Shown: positions 17,106-23,943 of the stretch, piece after piece
How positions within the stretch are numbered: the stretch's first letter is position 1
Layout: each line of letters begins with the position of its first letter
Source of the DNA: UBA3064 sp016868095
GTDB lineage: Bacteria; Pseudomonadota; Gammaproteobacteria; Burkholderiales; Burkholderiaceae_E
Assembly: GCA_041175665.1 (NCBI GenBank)
Contig: JBEDEM010000028.1
Coordinates: 1 to 23,943, forward strand
Direction: 5' to 3'
Length of the DNA: 23,943 nt
The notes under the pieces: generated by a model
The model's input: only the letters and a program-made list of their open reading frames with translations
Told to the model about the DNA's origin: nothing
The model's database searches: none
Position numbers and translations under genes: made by a program

Positions 17106-17134
17106 TGTTTTGAATAACTTCGGAGAAAACTACC
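17106..17134. promoter_or_regulatory. Very short divergent gap between EamA and DUF3237 genes
   Basis: Only 29 bp separate the two divergent ATG codons. It holds GGAG (17122-17125), the ribosome site of the DUF3237 gene. It is too short for two separate promoters, so at least one promoter must lie inside the opposite coding region, or the EamA start is farther in. Confidence 0.4.
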
Positions 17135-17590
17135 ATGATCCAGACACGCCATTTGTTTACGATAAAAGCTGAGGTTCCGAGGATTGATGATCTTGGATTA
17201 ACGCCCTACGGCCATCGGCGCATTGCAAGCGTGACAGGCGGCCATTTTCAAGGCGATCGACTGCGCGGTACGGTCCAGCCCAGTCCAGGCGGGGACTGGC
17301 TTTTGCTACGAAGCGATGCTGTCTTAATGCTCGACGTTCGCATCACGCTCAAAACCGAAGACGATCAGTTGATTTATATGAGTTATAAGGGGATGCGTCA
17401 TGGGCCAGCTGAAGTTATCGAGCGGCTCAACCGGGGTGAAGCCGTCGATCCAAGCACTTATTATTTTCGTAGCACACCCTTGTTCGAGACCGCATCACCC
17501 AAGTATCAGTGGCTCAATAAGTTGATGGCTGTCGCAAGCGGCCGCCGCGAGGCGAGCGGCCCGACTTACGAGGTCTACGAGCTACTTTAA
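17135..17590 (+). CDS. DUF3237 family protein
   Basis: A 151-residue protein recognised as DUF3237 from its layout: an N-terminal LFTIKAEV strand, a GHRRIASVTGGHFQGDRLRGTV segment, a GGDWLLLRSDAVLMLDVR core and a C-terminal YYFRSTPLFETASPKYQWLN block with a final YEVYEL. The family is a small beta-barrel of unknown function found often in catabolic gene clusters. No signal peptide or membrane segment is seen, so it should be cytoplasmic. GGAG lies nine bases upstream of the ATG. The gene stands alone on the plus strand between the EamA permease and the convergent alpha/beta hydrolase, whose stop is 36 bp away; that gap shows no clear terminator hairpin. A role as a small isomerase or binding protein in the pathway is possible but unproven. 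Confidence 0.85.
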   Translation: MIQTRHLFTIKAEVPRIDDLGLTPYGHRRIASVTGGHFQGDRLRGTVQPSPGGDWLLLRSDAVLMLDVRITLKTEDDQLIYMSYKGMRHGPAEVIERLNRGEAVDPSTYYFRSTPLFETASPKYQWLNKLMAVASGRREASGPTYEVYELL

Positions 17591-17626
17591 ATCACCGATC
17601 TAACCATTAAACCGTTCATCGGCATG

Positions 17627-18556
17627 CTAGAGCATCGATCCGAAACGTTCGCGAGGATCGCCGTCAGGGCCCCAAATCGACTCTGGGGCCGCTTTGGGAT
17701 GCCGTTCAAAGGATTTGCCCTGTTCAACTTGCGCCAGGAATTCGGCAAGCAACTGGTTGAACAAGGCTGGCTCTTCGAGATTAATCCCATGTCCAGCACC
17801 AGGTAAAATCGCTAACTGAGCGGTTTTAATCGCACGCTTGAGCATGAGCGAGGGTTCCAAGCAAGGCTCGTCCTCGTCACCGCTCATGATCAATGTTGGA
17901 ACATTAATCGCAGCGATTGCTTTGCTCAGTTCGTAGAGGCAGGGGCGTCGACCCTGATAGCCACGCATGGTATTGGCAGAGCCGAGCGCTGAGTGCTCGG
18001 CCAACTGCCGCTCATACTCGGCAAATCCCCGTGGATCTTTGCCTAAAAACTGTACCCGGGCTGCGCCATGGCCATAGGTCGCCGCGAAATGGGCCATACC
18101 GTCTTTGAGGATGAGATCAGCATTTTCGCGGGCACTTGCCTGAAAGGCTCGGTAGTGGGCCGGATGCGCACCGCTGCCGACCCCGGCAAGGGTGAGCGAG
18201 AGCGCCCTCGAATTCATGCCTTGAGTGCCGTGCACCATGCCAAAGTGCAAACTCGCGAATGCGCCCATCGAAAGGCCAACAATGTGGGCTTGTTTGATCG
18301 AAAGTCCATCGAGGATGGCGAGGATGTCATCGCGCACGCGCTCTTGGGAGTACATCTCCCAATTATCGGGAATATCTGAGGGTAAATAGCCCCGTGCGCT
18401 ATAGCTAATACATCGGTAACGACGCGAAAAATAGCGCATCTGCGGCTCCCAGCTACGCCAGTCGCCAGCAAACTCATGGACGAAAACAATGGGCGTGCCC
18501 GAACCTGCTTCTTCATAGTAAAGCTTGACATCATCGTCGGTGGTAATGGTCGGCAT
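17627..18556 (-). CDS. Alpha/beta-fold hydrolase
   Basis: A 309-residue alpha/beta hydrolase of ordinary length. The nucleophile is Ser96 in GLSMGAF, the acid probably Asp227 or Asp229 in MSGDEDEP, and the base His256 in GAGHG; HEFAGDW at 27-33 replaces the more usual HG oxyanion segment. It could hydrolyse an ester, lactone, enol-lactone or a C-C bond of a ring-cleavage product. The start at 18556 follows AAGGAG by 7 bases, and the monooxygenase stop lies 4 bp before it, so the two genes are translationally coupled and should act in one pathway. Upstream in-frame codons to 18637 are the end of the monooxygenase gene in another frame. Confidence 0.92.
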   Translation of the reverse strand: MPTITTDDDVKLYYEEAGSGTPIVFVHEFAGDWRSWEPQMRYFSRRYRCISYSARGYLPSDIPDNWEMYSQERVRDDILAILDGLSIKQAHIVGLSMGAFASLHFGMVHGTQGMNSRALSLTLAGVGSGAHPAHYRAFQASARENADLILKDGMAHFAATYGHGAARVQFLGKDPRGFAEYERQLAEHSALGSANTMRGYQGRRPCLYELSKAIAAINVPTLIMSGDEDEPCLEPSLMLKRAIKTAQLAILPGAGHGINLEEPALFNQLLAEFLAQVEQGKSFERHPKAAPESIWGPDGDPRERFGSML

Positions 18557-18560
18557 TGAT

Positions 18561-20618
18561 CTACTCCTTGTAACTTGTCGATGGTTGAATCGTTTGGGCA
18601 GCTTCGATCGCTTGCTGCAGGACTGACACATCGCCAATGTGATTTGCGAGCAACAGCAACAGTCTTGCGTTTAAAGCGGATGATGCATCGTCGCTGAGGT
18701 TCCGATGGGCATTGATAAGCATGTCATAAAAGCGATCGTTGCCCTGATAATCGCGCAGCACCGGGGTGTCGAAATCCTTGAAATTAGGCTCGACTATTAA
18801 GCCTTTGCTTAATGCATCAGACTTTTGAGATGGCCTTTGTTTAGACGAAAAACCACCCGCTGTAGAACTGGCTGTAGAACTGGCTAAAGGACTGGCTAAA
18901 GGACTGGCTAAAGGACTCGCTATTGACGGCTGCTCGGTCTGCCCTGTTGCTCGCTCAAAGGCTTTGATCAAGGGGTCAAGCGCTGCTTGTCGAAAGCGCG
19001 CTGCAAGGTGCTGATCTGGCCTCATTAACCAGCAGTTACCAGGTTGAAGATCTAGCCGAGTTTTGATCAAGGGGTCCTGATCATTTGACGCTCGCGGCTG
19101 TTGCAATAAATCGATGGTTATCAAATGAATATTTGCGGACTCGATCCATTGCTTCATGGCTTCTGAGTTAACAACTTGCTCGCTTACTTCATCGCCCTTG
19201 ACAAATAAAAGAACAAAGCGGCCATCAAAGCTACGCAAGAGCCAACTGCTTTGCCCGTTAACCATGATAGGGGCGTCGCACATCGGTGAACCAGGATAGA
19301 GTACACAAGCGAAGTGATCCGAGGGTAGGTCGGCCGTGTTGAGTGAGGAGTCGAGATAGTGAGTTGGCAGCGACAAACGGCCCGAATTGACCATGCTTCG
19401 TGCGAAGGGAAAGTGATTGGCGAGGTCCAACGTAGCGTTGCGAAAAACACGGCTGACTGATGATTTTGGTGTTATAAAATCTGTTGATCGTGTTGAATTG
19501 AGAATGTTCTCATCGGCAGCACAAACGCGTTCGTGATCATAACTGTCGAGCAATCGTTCCGGTGATTGGTCTTTGACGACTCTTGCGAGCTTCCAAGCAA
19601 GGTTGTCAGCATCCTGGATGCCAGAATTTGCGCCGCGCGCACCGAATGGCGAAACTTGATGAGCCGCATCACCAAGGAATAGGACCGGTCCGTGGCGAAA
19701 GCTCAACATGCGCCGACATTGAAAGGTGTAAACCGATACCCATTCGAGTTCAAAGCTATGTTGTTCGCCTAGCATCGCCTGGATGCGAGGAATCACCCGT
19801 TCGGGCTTTTTTTCTTCGTCGGGGTCGGCATCCCAACCAAGCTGAAAATCGATGCGCCAAACTTTATCGGCTTGGCGATGAAGTAAGACCGACTGGTTCC
19901 TGTGAAAGGGAGGGTCAAACCAAAACCAGCGTTCAGAAGGGAAATCAGCCTGCATGACCACGTCGGCGATTAAGAATCGGTCGGTAAAAATCTTACCTTC
20001 GACGTCTAAACCCATCATGCGGCGAATCGAACTTCGTGCCCCATCGGCAACAACCAGCCAGTCACAAGAAAGCTCATAGACCCCGTCAGGGCTTTCGACT
20101 TGAAGTTGAACCGTCCTCGCATGCTTTTCGACATCAACCGATTGATGATCTACCGCGATGACCTTTTGGCGCCAGCGCATGTCGACCTGTGCTTGTGCTG
20201 CCCGACGCTGAAGTATTTCCTCGAGGTGGTACTGCTGCAAGTTGATCATGGCAGGGCGTTCGTGGCCAGACTCAGCGAGCAAATTGAAGTGATAGACCTC
20301 ATCGTTTCGAAAGAACGTTCGCCCGCGCTGCCAGCTAACACCGCGCTTCACCACATCATCGCCCATGTTTAATCGATCAAAAATCTCGAGCGTTCGCTTG
20401 GCATAGCAAACACCTCGAGATCCGATTGACACGGTATCGTCCTCATCAATGAGCAAGCAATCAATACCTTGTTGTTTAAGATCAATGGCGCAAGCGAGAC
20501 CCACCGGTCCTGCACCCACAACAATGACCGGATAGCGTTTCGCAATGCGGTTTTCGCTAAGACTCAATTCGGGCGGCCGTTGGTAGGCGAACTTCGGATA
20601 CTGGTAGGTCTTAAGCAC
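18561..20618 (-). CDS. FAD-dependent aromatic hydroxylase fused to a C-terminal DUF2783-like domain
   Basis: A 685-residue flavoprotein. Residues about 28-550 are a group A FAD monooxygenase (PheA/MhpA-like): GAGPVG at 35-40, a DG motif at 192-193 and GDAAHQVSPFGARGAN at 316-331. It should hydroxylate an aromatic ring with NAD(P)H and oxygen. Residues 565-610 are a Ser/Ala/Pro linker built from 12-bp repeats. Residues about 611-675, with DRFYDMLINAHRNLSD and ALNARLLLLLANHIGD, strongly resemble DUF2783, which I recall as a small separate gene next to such monooxygenases in other proteobacteria. A fusion is therefore likely. The frame has no ATG before the FAD motif; a GTG at 20618 with GGAG six bases upstream is chosen over a TTG at 20708. 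It overlaps nothing upstream and leads into the alpha/beta hydrolase. Confidence 0.9.
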   Translation of the reverse strand: MLKTYQYPKFAYQRPPELSLSENRIAKRYPVIVVGAGPVGLACAIDLKQQGIDCLLIDEDDTVSIGSRGVCYAKRTLEIFDRLNMGDDVVKRGVSWQRGRTFFRNDEVYHFNLLAESGHERPAMINLQQYHLEEILQRRAAQAQVDMRWRQKVIAVDHQSVDVEKHARTVQLQVESPDGVYELSCDWLVVADGARSSIRRMMGLDVEGKIFTDRFLIADVVMQADFPSERWFWFDPPFHRNQSVLLHRQADKVWRIDFQLGWDADPDEEKKPERVIPRIQAMLGEQHSFELEWVSVYTFQCRRMLSFRHGPVLFLGDAAHQVSPFGARGANSGIQDADNLAWKLARVVKDQSPERLLDSYDHERVCAADENILNSTRSTDFITPKSSVSRVFRNATLDLANHFPFARSMVNSGRLSLPTHYLDSSLNTADLPSDHFACVLYPGSPMCDAPIMVNGQSSWLLRSFDGRFVLLFVKGDEVSEQVVNSEAMKQWIESANIHLITIDLLQQPRASNDQDPLIKTRLDLQPGNCWLMRPDQHLAARFRQAALDPLIKAFERATGQTEQPSIASPLASPLASPLASSTASSTAGGFSSKQRPSQKSDALSKGLIVEPNFKDFDTPVLRDYQGNDRFYDMLINAHRNLSDDASSALNARLLLLLANHIGDVSVLQQAIEAAQTIQPSTSYKE
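18564..18569 (-). promoter_or_regulatory. Ribosome binding site of the alpha/beta hydrolase, inside the monooxygenase gene
   Basis: AAGGAG on the minus strand overlaps the last two sense codons (Lys-Glu) of the monooxygenase; the TAG stop is at 18561-18563 and the hydrolase ATG at 18556. This fixes the hydrolase start and shows tight coupling. Confidence 0.85.
18859..18918. repeat. Five tandem 12-bp repeats in the monooxygenase linker
   Basis: Units of GCTGTAGAACTG (two) and GCTAAAGGACTG (two, plus one ending in C) run head to tail from 18859. On the minus strand they encode repeated Pro-Leu-Ala-Ser and Ser-Thr-Ala-Ser tetrapeptides in the linker between the flavoprotein and the DUF2783-like domain. 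The period keeps the frame. Confidence 0.92.
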
Positions 20619-20927
20619 AGGCTTCTCCAAACTTAATCGCGTGACAACAATGATGGGCCAAAGTTTAAATCGCTGACGCTTAGACTGCGAAGCACCCTTG
20701 CTTGCCAAGCTACCTAGCGCCAGCCAATGCCTGAGCCTTCAGGCGTCCGCTCAGCACATACCGGTACGCTTGAGCCCTCGCAAATGCTTCGCTGGCGATA
20801 TGATCAGGAGTCAATCGACGGCTTGCGCCACTTAAGCCTGCTTTGCTTGAGTCTGCTGCGTTTGAGGGAGTCAAGCTGTTTTGATCGTTTTCAACTCACG
20901 GTGCTGTTTTACTTGGGAGAACTAGCG
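20619..20927. other. 309-bp divergent intergenic region
   Basis: Lies between the GTG of the monooxygenase and the ATG of the ThDP enzyme and should hold both promoters. Both reading frames stay open through part of it (minus frame to 20708, plus frame from 20727), but neither extension looks like a conserved protein. An imperfect 15-bp tandem repeat (CTTAAGCCTGCTTTG, CTTGAGTCTGCTGCG) occurs at about 20837-20866. GGGAGA at 20915-20920 is the ribosome site of the ThDP enzyme. I see no convincing -35/-10 pair or terminator. Confidence 0.5.
20625..20628 (-). promoter_or_regulatory. Ribosome binding site supporting a GTG start of the monooxygenase
   Basis: GGAG on the minus strand ends six bases before the GTG at 20618. 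No ATG exists in this frame until well inside the FAD domain, so this site decides the start. Confidence 0.75.
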
Positions 20928-22643
20928 ATGGCCGTTCAACGCATGACAGGTCGCGACGCATTTTTGGCGGTTTTGGCTGACGAAGGCGTGAGCCATTTAT
21001 TCGGCAATCCCGGCACCACAGAACTTCCCGTCATGGAAGCGCTTGCGAATTTCCCGCAGATTCGTTATGTGCTTGGCTTGCAAGAGTCCATTGTCGTGGC
21101 AATGGCCGACGGCTACAGTCGTGCGAGCGGGAAACTAACAGCAGTAAATTTGCATTGCATGCCAGGACTTGGTCATGCGATGGGTGCGATTTACGCAGCC
21201 AAGTTTTCTGGCTCGCCGATGATTATTACCGCAGGCCAGTACGAAATCGGCCATGGTCTTCAAGAGCCCTTGCTCTACGAACCCCTGGTTCCTGTTGCCC
21301 AACCGCTGGTGAAGTGGTCTTTCGAGATTCATCGCATCGAGGATATTCCGCGTGTCTTAAGGCGGGCTGCAAAGATAGCAACAACGCCCCCTTGTGGTCC
21401 GGTATTTTTGAGCCTGCCTGGCTCGGTACTCGATGAAGAGGCCGAAATCGATCTCATGGCCTCAACAAGAGTGCACAGCGAGGTTGCACCCGTTGGCCAG
21501 AGCATGGAGCTCCTGATCAAACACCTGACTCAGGCAAAACGTCCTGTGATCCTGGCTGGCCGGGAAATTGCAGAGCAAGACGCCTTTGATCAGGCATCGG
21601 CGCTTGCTGAGATCTTAGGCGCTGCCGTCTATCTTGAATCTGTACCTTATAACAGTCGATTTCCGGTTGAGCATGTTTGTCATATGGGTGATATCACCCG
21701 CAATCAAAAGAAGGTACGCGACACATTATCGGACTACGATTTGCTAATTTGCCTTGGCGGCGACTTACTACGGATGTCGGCCTATAGTGATGTCGACCCC
21801 TTGCCTCAAGGCATGCCGGTTGTGCATATCAGCGAGCGAGACTGGGAGCTTGGTAAAAACTATTACACCGAGCTTGCGATTCGCGCTCATGTGAAGTCAA
21901 CGATTGAGCAATTATTGCCTCGTTTGAGTTCAGCGATGAGCGATCATCAGCGCCAAGAAGCTGCACAGCGATTAAAGCGCTTTGCAAGTTCTAATTGGAC
22001 GGCGAAACGTGAACAGGCTGCTCAAGAGGTGAAGCGACTTCTTGATGAAGTCGCAACGCATCCGGCCCGCGAAGCACAGGCGAGCAATTCGCAGGCGTCC
22101 TTGATCGAGCCCAAAGTGATGATTTATCAGCTGGCTGAATGCATGCCGGAGGATGCACTTGTTGTCGAAGAAGCCCCAACAACTGCACCGCTTTTACATC
22201 AGTTCCTCAAAGTAAAAAGACCGATGCAGGCCTTTGGCCTGACAAGCGGTGGATTAGGCTTCGGGTTACCAGGTGCCATTGGCATTGCGCTGGCGCATCC
22301 CGGTCGACGCGTTCTTGCCCTGCTTGGCGATGGCAGCGCCATGTATGCGATTGCAGCCTTATGGACGGCAGCTCATTTGCGATTACCGATTAGCTTTGTG
22401 ATTGCAAATAATCGAAGCTATCGAATTATTAAAGATCGCCTGATTGCCATGCGAGACTCTGATCGATTTATCGGTATGGATTTTAATGATCCCGCCTTCG
22501 ACTTCTCAGCGATGGCTGCCGGTATGGGTGTGAAAGCGCAGCGTGTTGATAAAGCCGCCGAGTTAGGCTCGGTTTTTAAAAGCGCGTTTGCCGAAGAAGG
22601 CCCCAATTTGATTGATGTTCATATCAGCTCGGGCTATGAGTGA
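20928..22643 (+). CDS. ThDP-dependent decarboxylase, benzoylformate-decarboxylase-like
   Basis: A 571-residue thiamine diphosphate enzyme of normal family length. Seen: FGNPGTTELPVMEAL at 25-39, LGLQESIVVAMADGY with the cofactor-activating Glu53, VNLHCMPG with His76, and the ThDP/magnesium motif GDGS at 467-470 closing with NN near 494. The pattern is close to Pseudomonas benzoylformate decarboxylase, which has SNELP and NLHSAAG: His76 matches its His70, but its active-site Ser26 is Thr30 here. The substrate is thus probably a 2-keto acid, not certainly benzoylformate. The ATG at 20928 follows GGGAGA by 7 bases; the upstream open frame from 20727 is not conserved. A DHDPS-family lyase follows 53 bp downstream. 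Confidence 0.9.
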   Translation: MAVQRMTGRDAFLAVLADEGVSHLFGNPGTTELPVMEALANFPQIRYVLGLQESIVVAMADGYSRASGKLTAVNLHCMPGLGHAMGAIYAAKFSGSPMIITAGQYEIGHGLQEPLLYEPLVPVAQPLVKWSFEIHRIEDIPRVLRRAAKIATTPPCGPVFLSLPGSVLDEEAEIDLMASTRVHSEVAPVGQSMELLIKHLTQAKRPVILAGREIAEQDAFDQASALAEILGAAVYLESVPYNSRFPVEHVCHMGDITRNQKKVRDTLSDYDLLICLGGDLLRMSAYSDVDPLPQGMPVVHISERDWELGKNYYTELAIRAHVKSTIEQLLPRLSSAMSDHQRQEAAQRLKRFASSNWTAKREQAAQEVKRLLDEVATHPAREAQASNSQASLIEPKVMIYQLAECMPEDALVVEEAPTTAPLLHQFLKVKRPMQAFGLTSGGLGFGLPGAIGIALAHPGRRVLALLGDGSAMYAIAALWTAAHLRLPISFVIANNRSYRIIKDRLIAMRDSDRFIGMDFNDPAFDFSAMAAGMGVKAQRVDKAAELGSVFKSAFAEEGPNLIDVHISSGYE

Positions 22644-22696
22644 GTGAGCGGTCATGGTGATCTAATACAAGATAAAGAGCGAACAAGGAGCGTTCT

Positions 22697-23644
22697 ATGC
22701 CAGCTAGCAAACATCTAGGCGTCGATGCAAAAGGTGTTTATCCGATTGCCCCGACACCCTTTCACCCCGACGGTCAGATCGACTGGGCTTCGATGGATCG
22801 CATGGCTGACTTCTACACCGACATCGGTTCTGATGGCTTGACCATCCTAGGTGTCTTGGGCGAAGCTCCGAAGATCGATGCTGAAGAATCGCTTGCGATT
22901 GTTAAACGGATTTGTTCGCGATTTAATCGACCCGTGATTGTCGGCGTTTCGGCGCCAGGCTTTGCCTCCATGCGCACCTTGGCTCGCGCGTCGATGGACT
23001 TAGGCGCTGCTGGCGTGATGATTGCGCCCCCTAATACATTAAGGACCGACGATCAAATCATTAATTATTACAGTCAAGCATCTGCTGCGATCGGCGAAGA
23101 CATTCCCTTTGTCATCCAAGACTATCCTTTAACCTTTTCGGTTCAAATGACCACGCAGGTGATCCGGCGCATCGTTCAGGAAAATAAAGCATGCGTGATG
23201 CTCAAACACGAGGATTGGCCGGGTTTGGAGAAGATTTCCAGCCTGCGCAGCTTTCAGCGCGAGGGCAGCATGCGAGAAATCGCCATCTTATGCGGTAATG
23301 GCGGATTATTTTTGGATTTCGAACTCGAACGCGGCGCTGATGGTGCCAACACCGGCTATGCATTTCCTGACATGTTGATCGATGTGGTTCGGCTACAGTC
23401 AAAAGGTGAGCGTGACAAGGCGCATGATTTGTTTGATGCTCATTTGCCTTTACTTCGCTATGAGCAGCAACCCGGCGTTGGGCTTGCTGTACGTAAGTAC
23501 GTGATGATGCGGCGGGGCATTCTATCCTCGGATGCCCAACGAAGGCCCGCCTCGCCTCTAACGGCGATGGCAAAAGCTGAGACTGATTATTTGCTTGAGC
23601 GTCTTGCCCGAAGCGACCCTCGTGCAAGGCTGTCATCACAGTAG
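22697..23644 (+). CDS. DHDPS/N-acetylneuraminate lyase-family aldolase or dehydratase
   Basis: A 315-residue TIM-barrel class I lyase. Schiff-base Lys170 (CVMLKHED) and the partner Tyr143 (IQDYP) are present; GVLGEAPK at 52-59 replaces the GTTGE loop typical of true dihydrodipicolinate synthases. A catabolic role is likely: cleavage or dehydration of a 2-keto-3-deoxy acid or a related pyruvate adduct. It is not expected to make lysine because it lies behind a ThDP decarboxylase in a catabolic cluster. The ATG at 22697 is preceded by AAGGAG at a good distance. It probably forms an operon with the ThDP enzyme and the ureidoglycolate-lyase-like gene that starts 47 bp downstream. Substrate unknown. 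Confidence 0.92.
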   Translation: MPASKHLGVDAKGVYPIAPTPFHPDGQIDWASMDRMADFYTDIGSDGLTILGVLGEAPKIDAEESLAIVKRICSRFNRPVIVGVSAPGFASMRTLARASMDLGAAGVMIAPPNTLRTDDQIINYYSQASAAIGEDIPFVIQDYPLTFSVQMTTQVIRRIVQENKACVMLKHEDWPGLEKISSLRSFQREGSMREIAILCGNGGLFLDFELERGADGANTGYAFPDMLIDVVRLQSKGERDKAHDLFDAHLPLLRYEQQPGVGLAVRKYVMMRRGILSSDAQRRPASPLTAMAKAETDYLLERLARSDPRARLSSQ

Positions 23645-23691
23645 AACTTGGCCTTTATGCTTGCAAGTCTCGAAAGTTTACCGATTAGAAC

Positions 23692-23943
23692 GTGATTCAT
23701 ATTAAATCTGAAACGGGGAAATGGCTTCCTGTACTGCCAATGACGTCAGAAAGCTTTGCGCCGTTCGGAAGCTGCTTTAGCTTAGAGCTTAGGCCACAGA
23801 TCGCGCATGCAGCGCCTGAGTCTTCATCACTGATTAATCAAGGCTCTAGTCGACGAATTTCGCTCTTGCCAGCGATGGATGTAAGAGCTGCTAAGGCCGA
23901 TGCTGTCTTGCAGGCCTACCAGGCGCGGCAAAGAGATTTTCCC
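23692..23943 (+). CDS. Ureidoglycolate lyase-like protein, N-terminal part (3' end outside window)
   Basis: The frame is open from a GTG at 23692 to the last base, 84 codons so far, directly after an in-frame TAG at 23686. The early motif LPMTSESFAPFGSC resembles the N-terminus of ureidoglycolate lyase (AllA), which typically reads like LT.EAFAPFG; the rest of the visible part is poorly conserved, as is usual before the catalytic region. In AllA enzymes the reaction splits ureidoglycolate to glyoxylate and urea. No other allantoin gene is in view, so the protein may act on another substrate. The GTG lacks a strong ribosome site; an ATG at residue 17 (23740) is too late because it would remove part of the motif. 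Family call moderate. Confidence 0.65.
   Translation, partial: MIHIKSETGKWLPVLPMTSESFAPFGSCFSLELRPQIAHAAPESSSLINQGSSRRISLLPAMDVRAAKADAVLQAYQARQRDFP

Noticed and set aside
20727..20927. Upstream extension of the ThDP enzyme with a Leu-rich stretch resembling a signal peptide
   Set aside because: The family is cytoplasmic and starts at the ATG at 20928, which has a good GGGAGA site; the extension is low-complexity and not conserved to my knowledge.
1..23943. tRNA, rRNA, insertion sequences, CRISPR arrays, phage or defence genes
   Set aside because: Nearly all sequence is covered by metabolic genes; no transposase, no spaced direct repeats and no cloverleaf-like segment was noticed.

Overview
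This is a gene-dense catabolic stretch of a bacterial chromosome. It holds 17 protein genes, two of them cut by the window edges, and no RNA gene, insertion sequence or CRISPR array that I can see. The mix of families (PaaZ, a CoxS/CoxL-type molybdenum hydroxylase with a MoxR ATPase, SMP-30 lactonase, IlvD/Edd sugar-acid dehydratase, DUF3237, YbfB-type MFS) and the moderately high GC by eye suggest a proteobacterium, most likely a betaproteobacterium of the Burkholderiales. The taxon is an inference.

Layout. (1) 1-1766, plus strand: the 3' part of a methylmalonate-semialdehyde dehydrogenase gene and an LCAD-type acyl-CoA dehydrogenase. (2) 1804-6472: an SMP-30 lactonase (minus) divergent from an IlvD/Edd dehydratase (plus), which converges on and overlaps by 7 bp an acyl-CoA ligase (minus). 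(3) 6535-10397: a MoxR/CoxD-like ATPase (minus) divergent from a two-gene coxS-coxL molybdenum hydroxylase operon (plus) that has no FAD-subunit gene beside it. (4) 10374-17105, minus strand: a probable five-gene operon in the order EamA permease, paaZ, rutE-like nitroreductase, MFS permease, membrane hybrid histidine kinase; its end overlaps coxL by 24 bp. (5) 17135-20618: a DUF3237 gene (plus), then on the minus strand a flavoprotein aromatic hydroxylase tightly coupled to an alpha/beta hydrolase. (6) 20928-23943, plus strand: a benzoylformate-decarboxylase-like ThDP enzyme, a DHDPS/NAL-family lyase, and the start of a ureidoglycolate-lyase-like gene.

Together the genes look like parts of a pathway for an aromatic or sugar-acid-like carbon source. 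The parts are hydroxylation (FAD monooxygenase, molybdenum hydroxylase), hydrolysis (alpha/beta hydrolase, lactonase), dehydration (IlvD/Edd, DHDPS family), decarboxylation (ThDP enzyme), CoA activation and oxidation, and semialdehyde disposal (MmsA, PaaZ, RutE-like). No ring-cleavage dioxygenase is visible and the substrate cannot be read from the sequence.

The most distinctive observations are these. The FAD monooxygenase appears to be fused to a C-terminal DUF2783-like domain through a repeat-built linker. In-frame tandem repeats with periods of 12, 30 and 45 bp occur in non-conserved parts of three catabolic genes, in one case duplicating the start codon. The molybdenum hydroxylase lacks a neighbouring FAD subunit.
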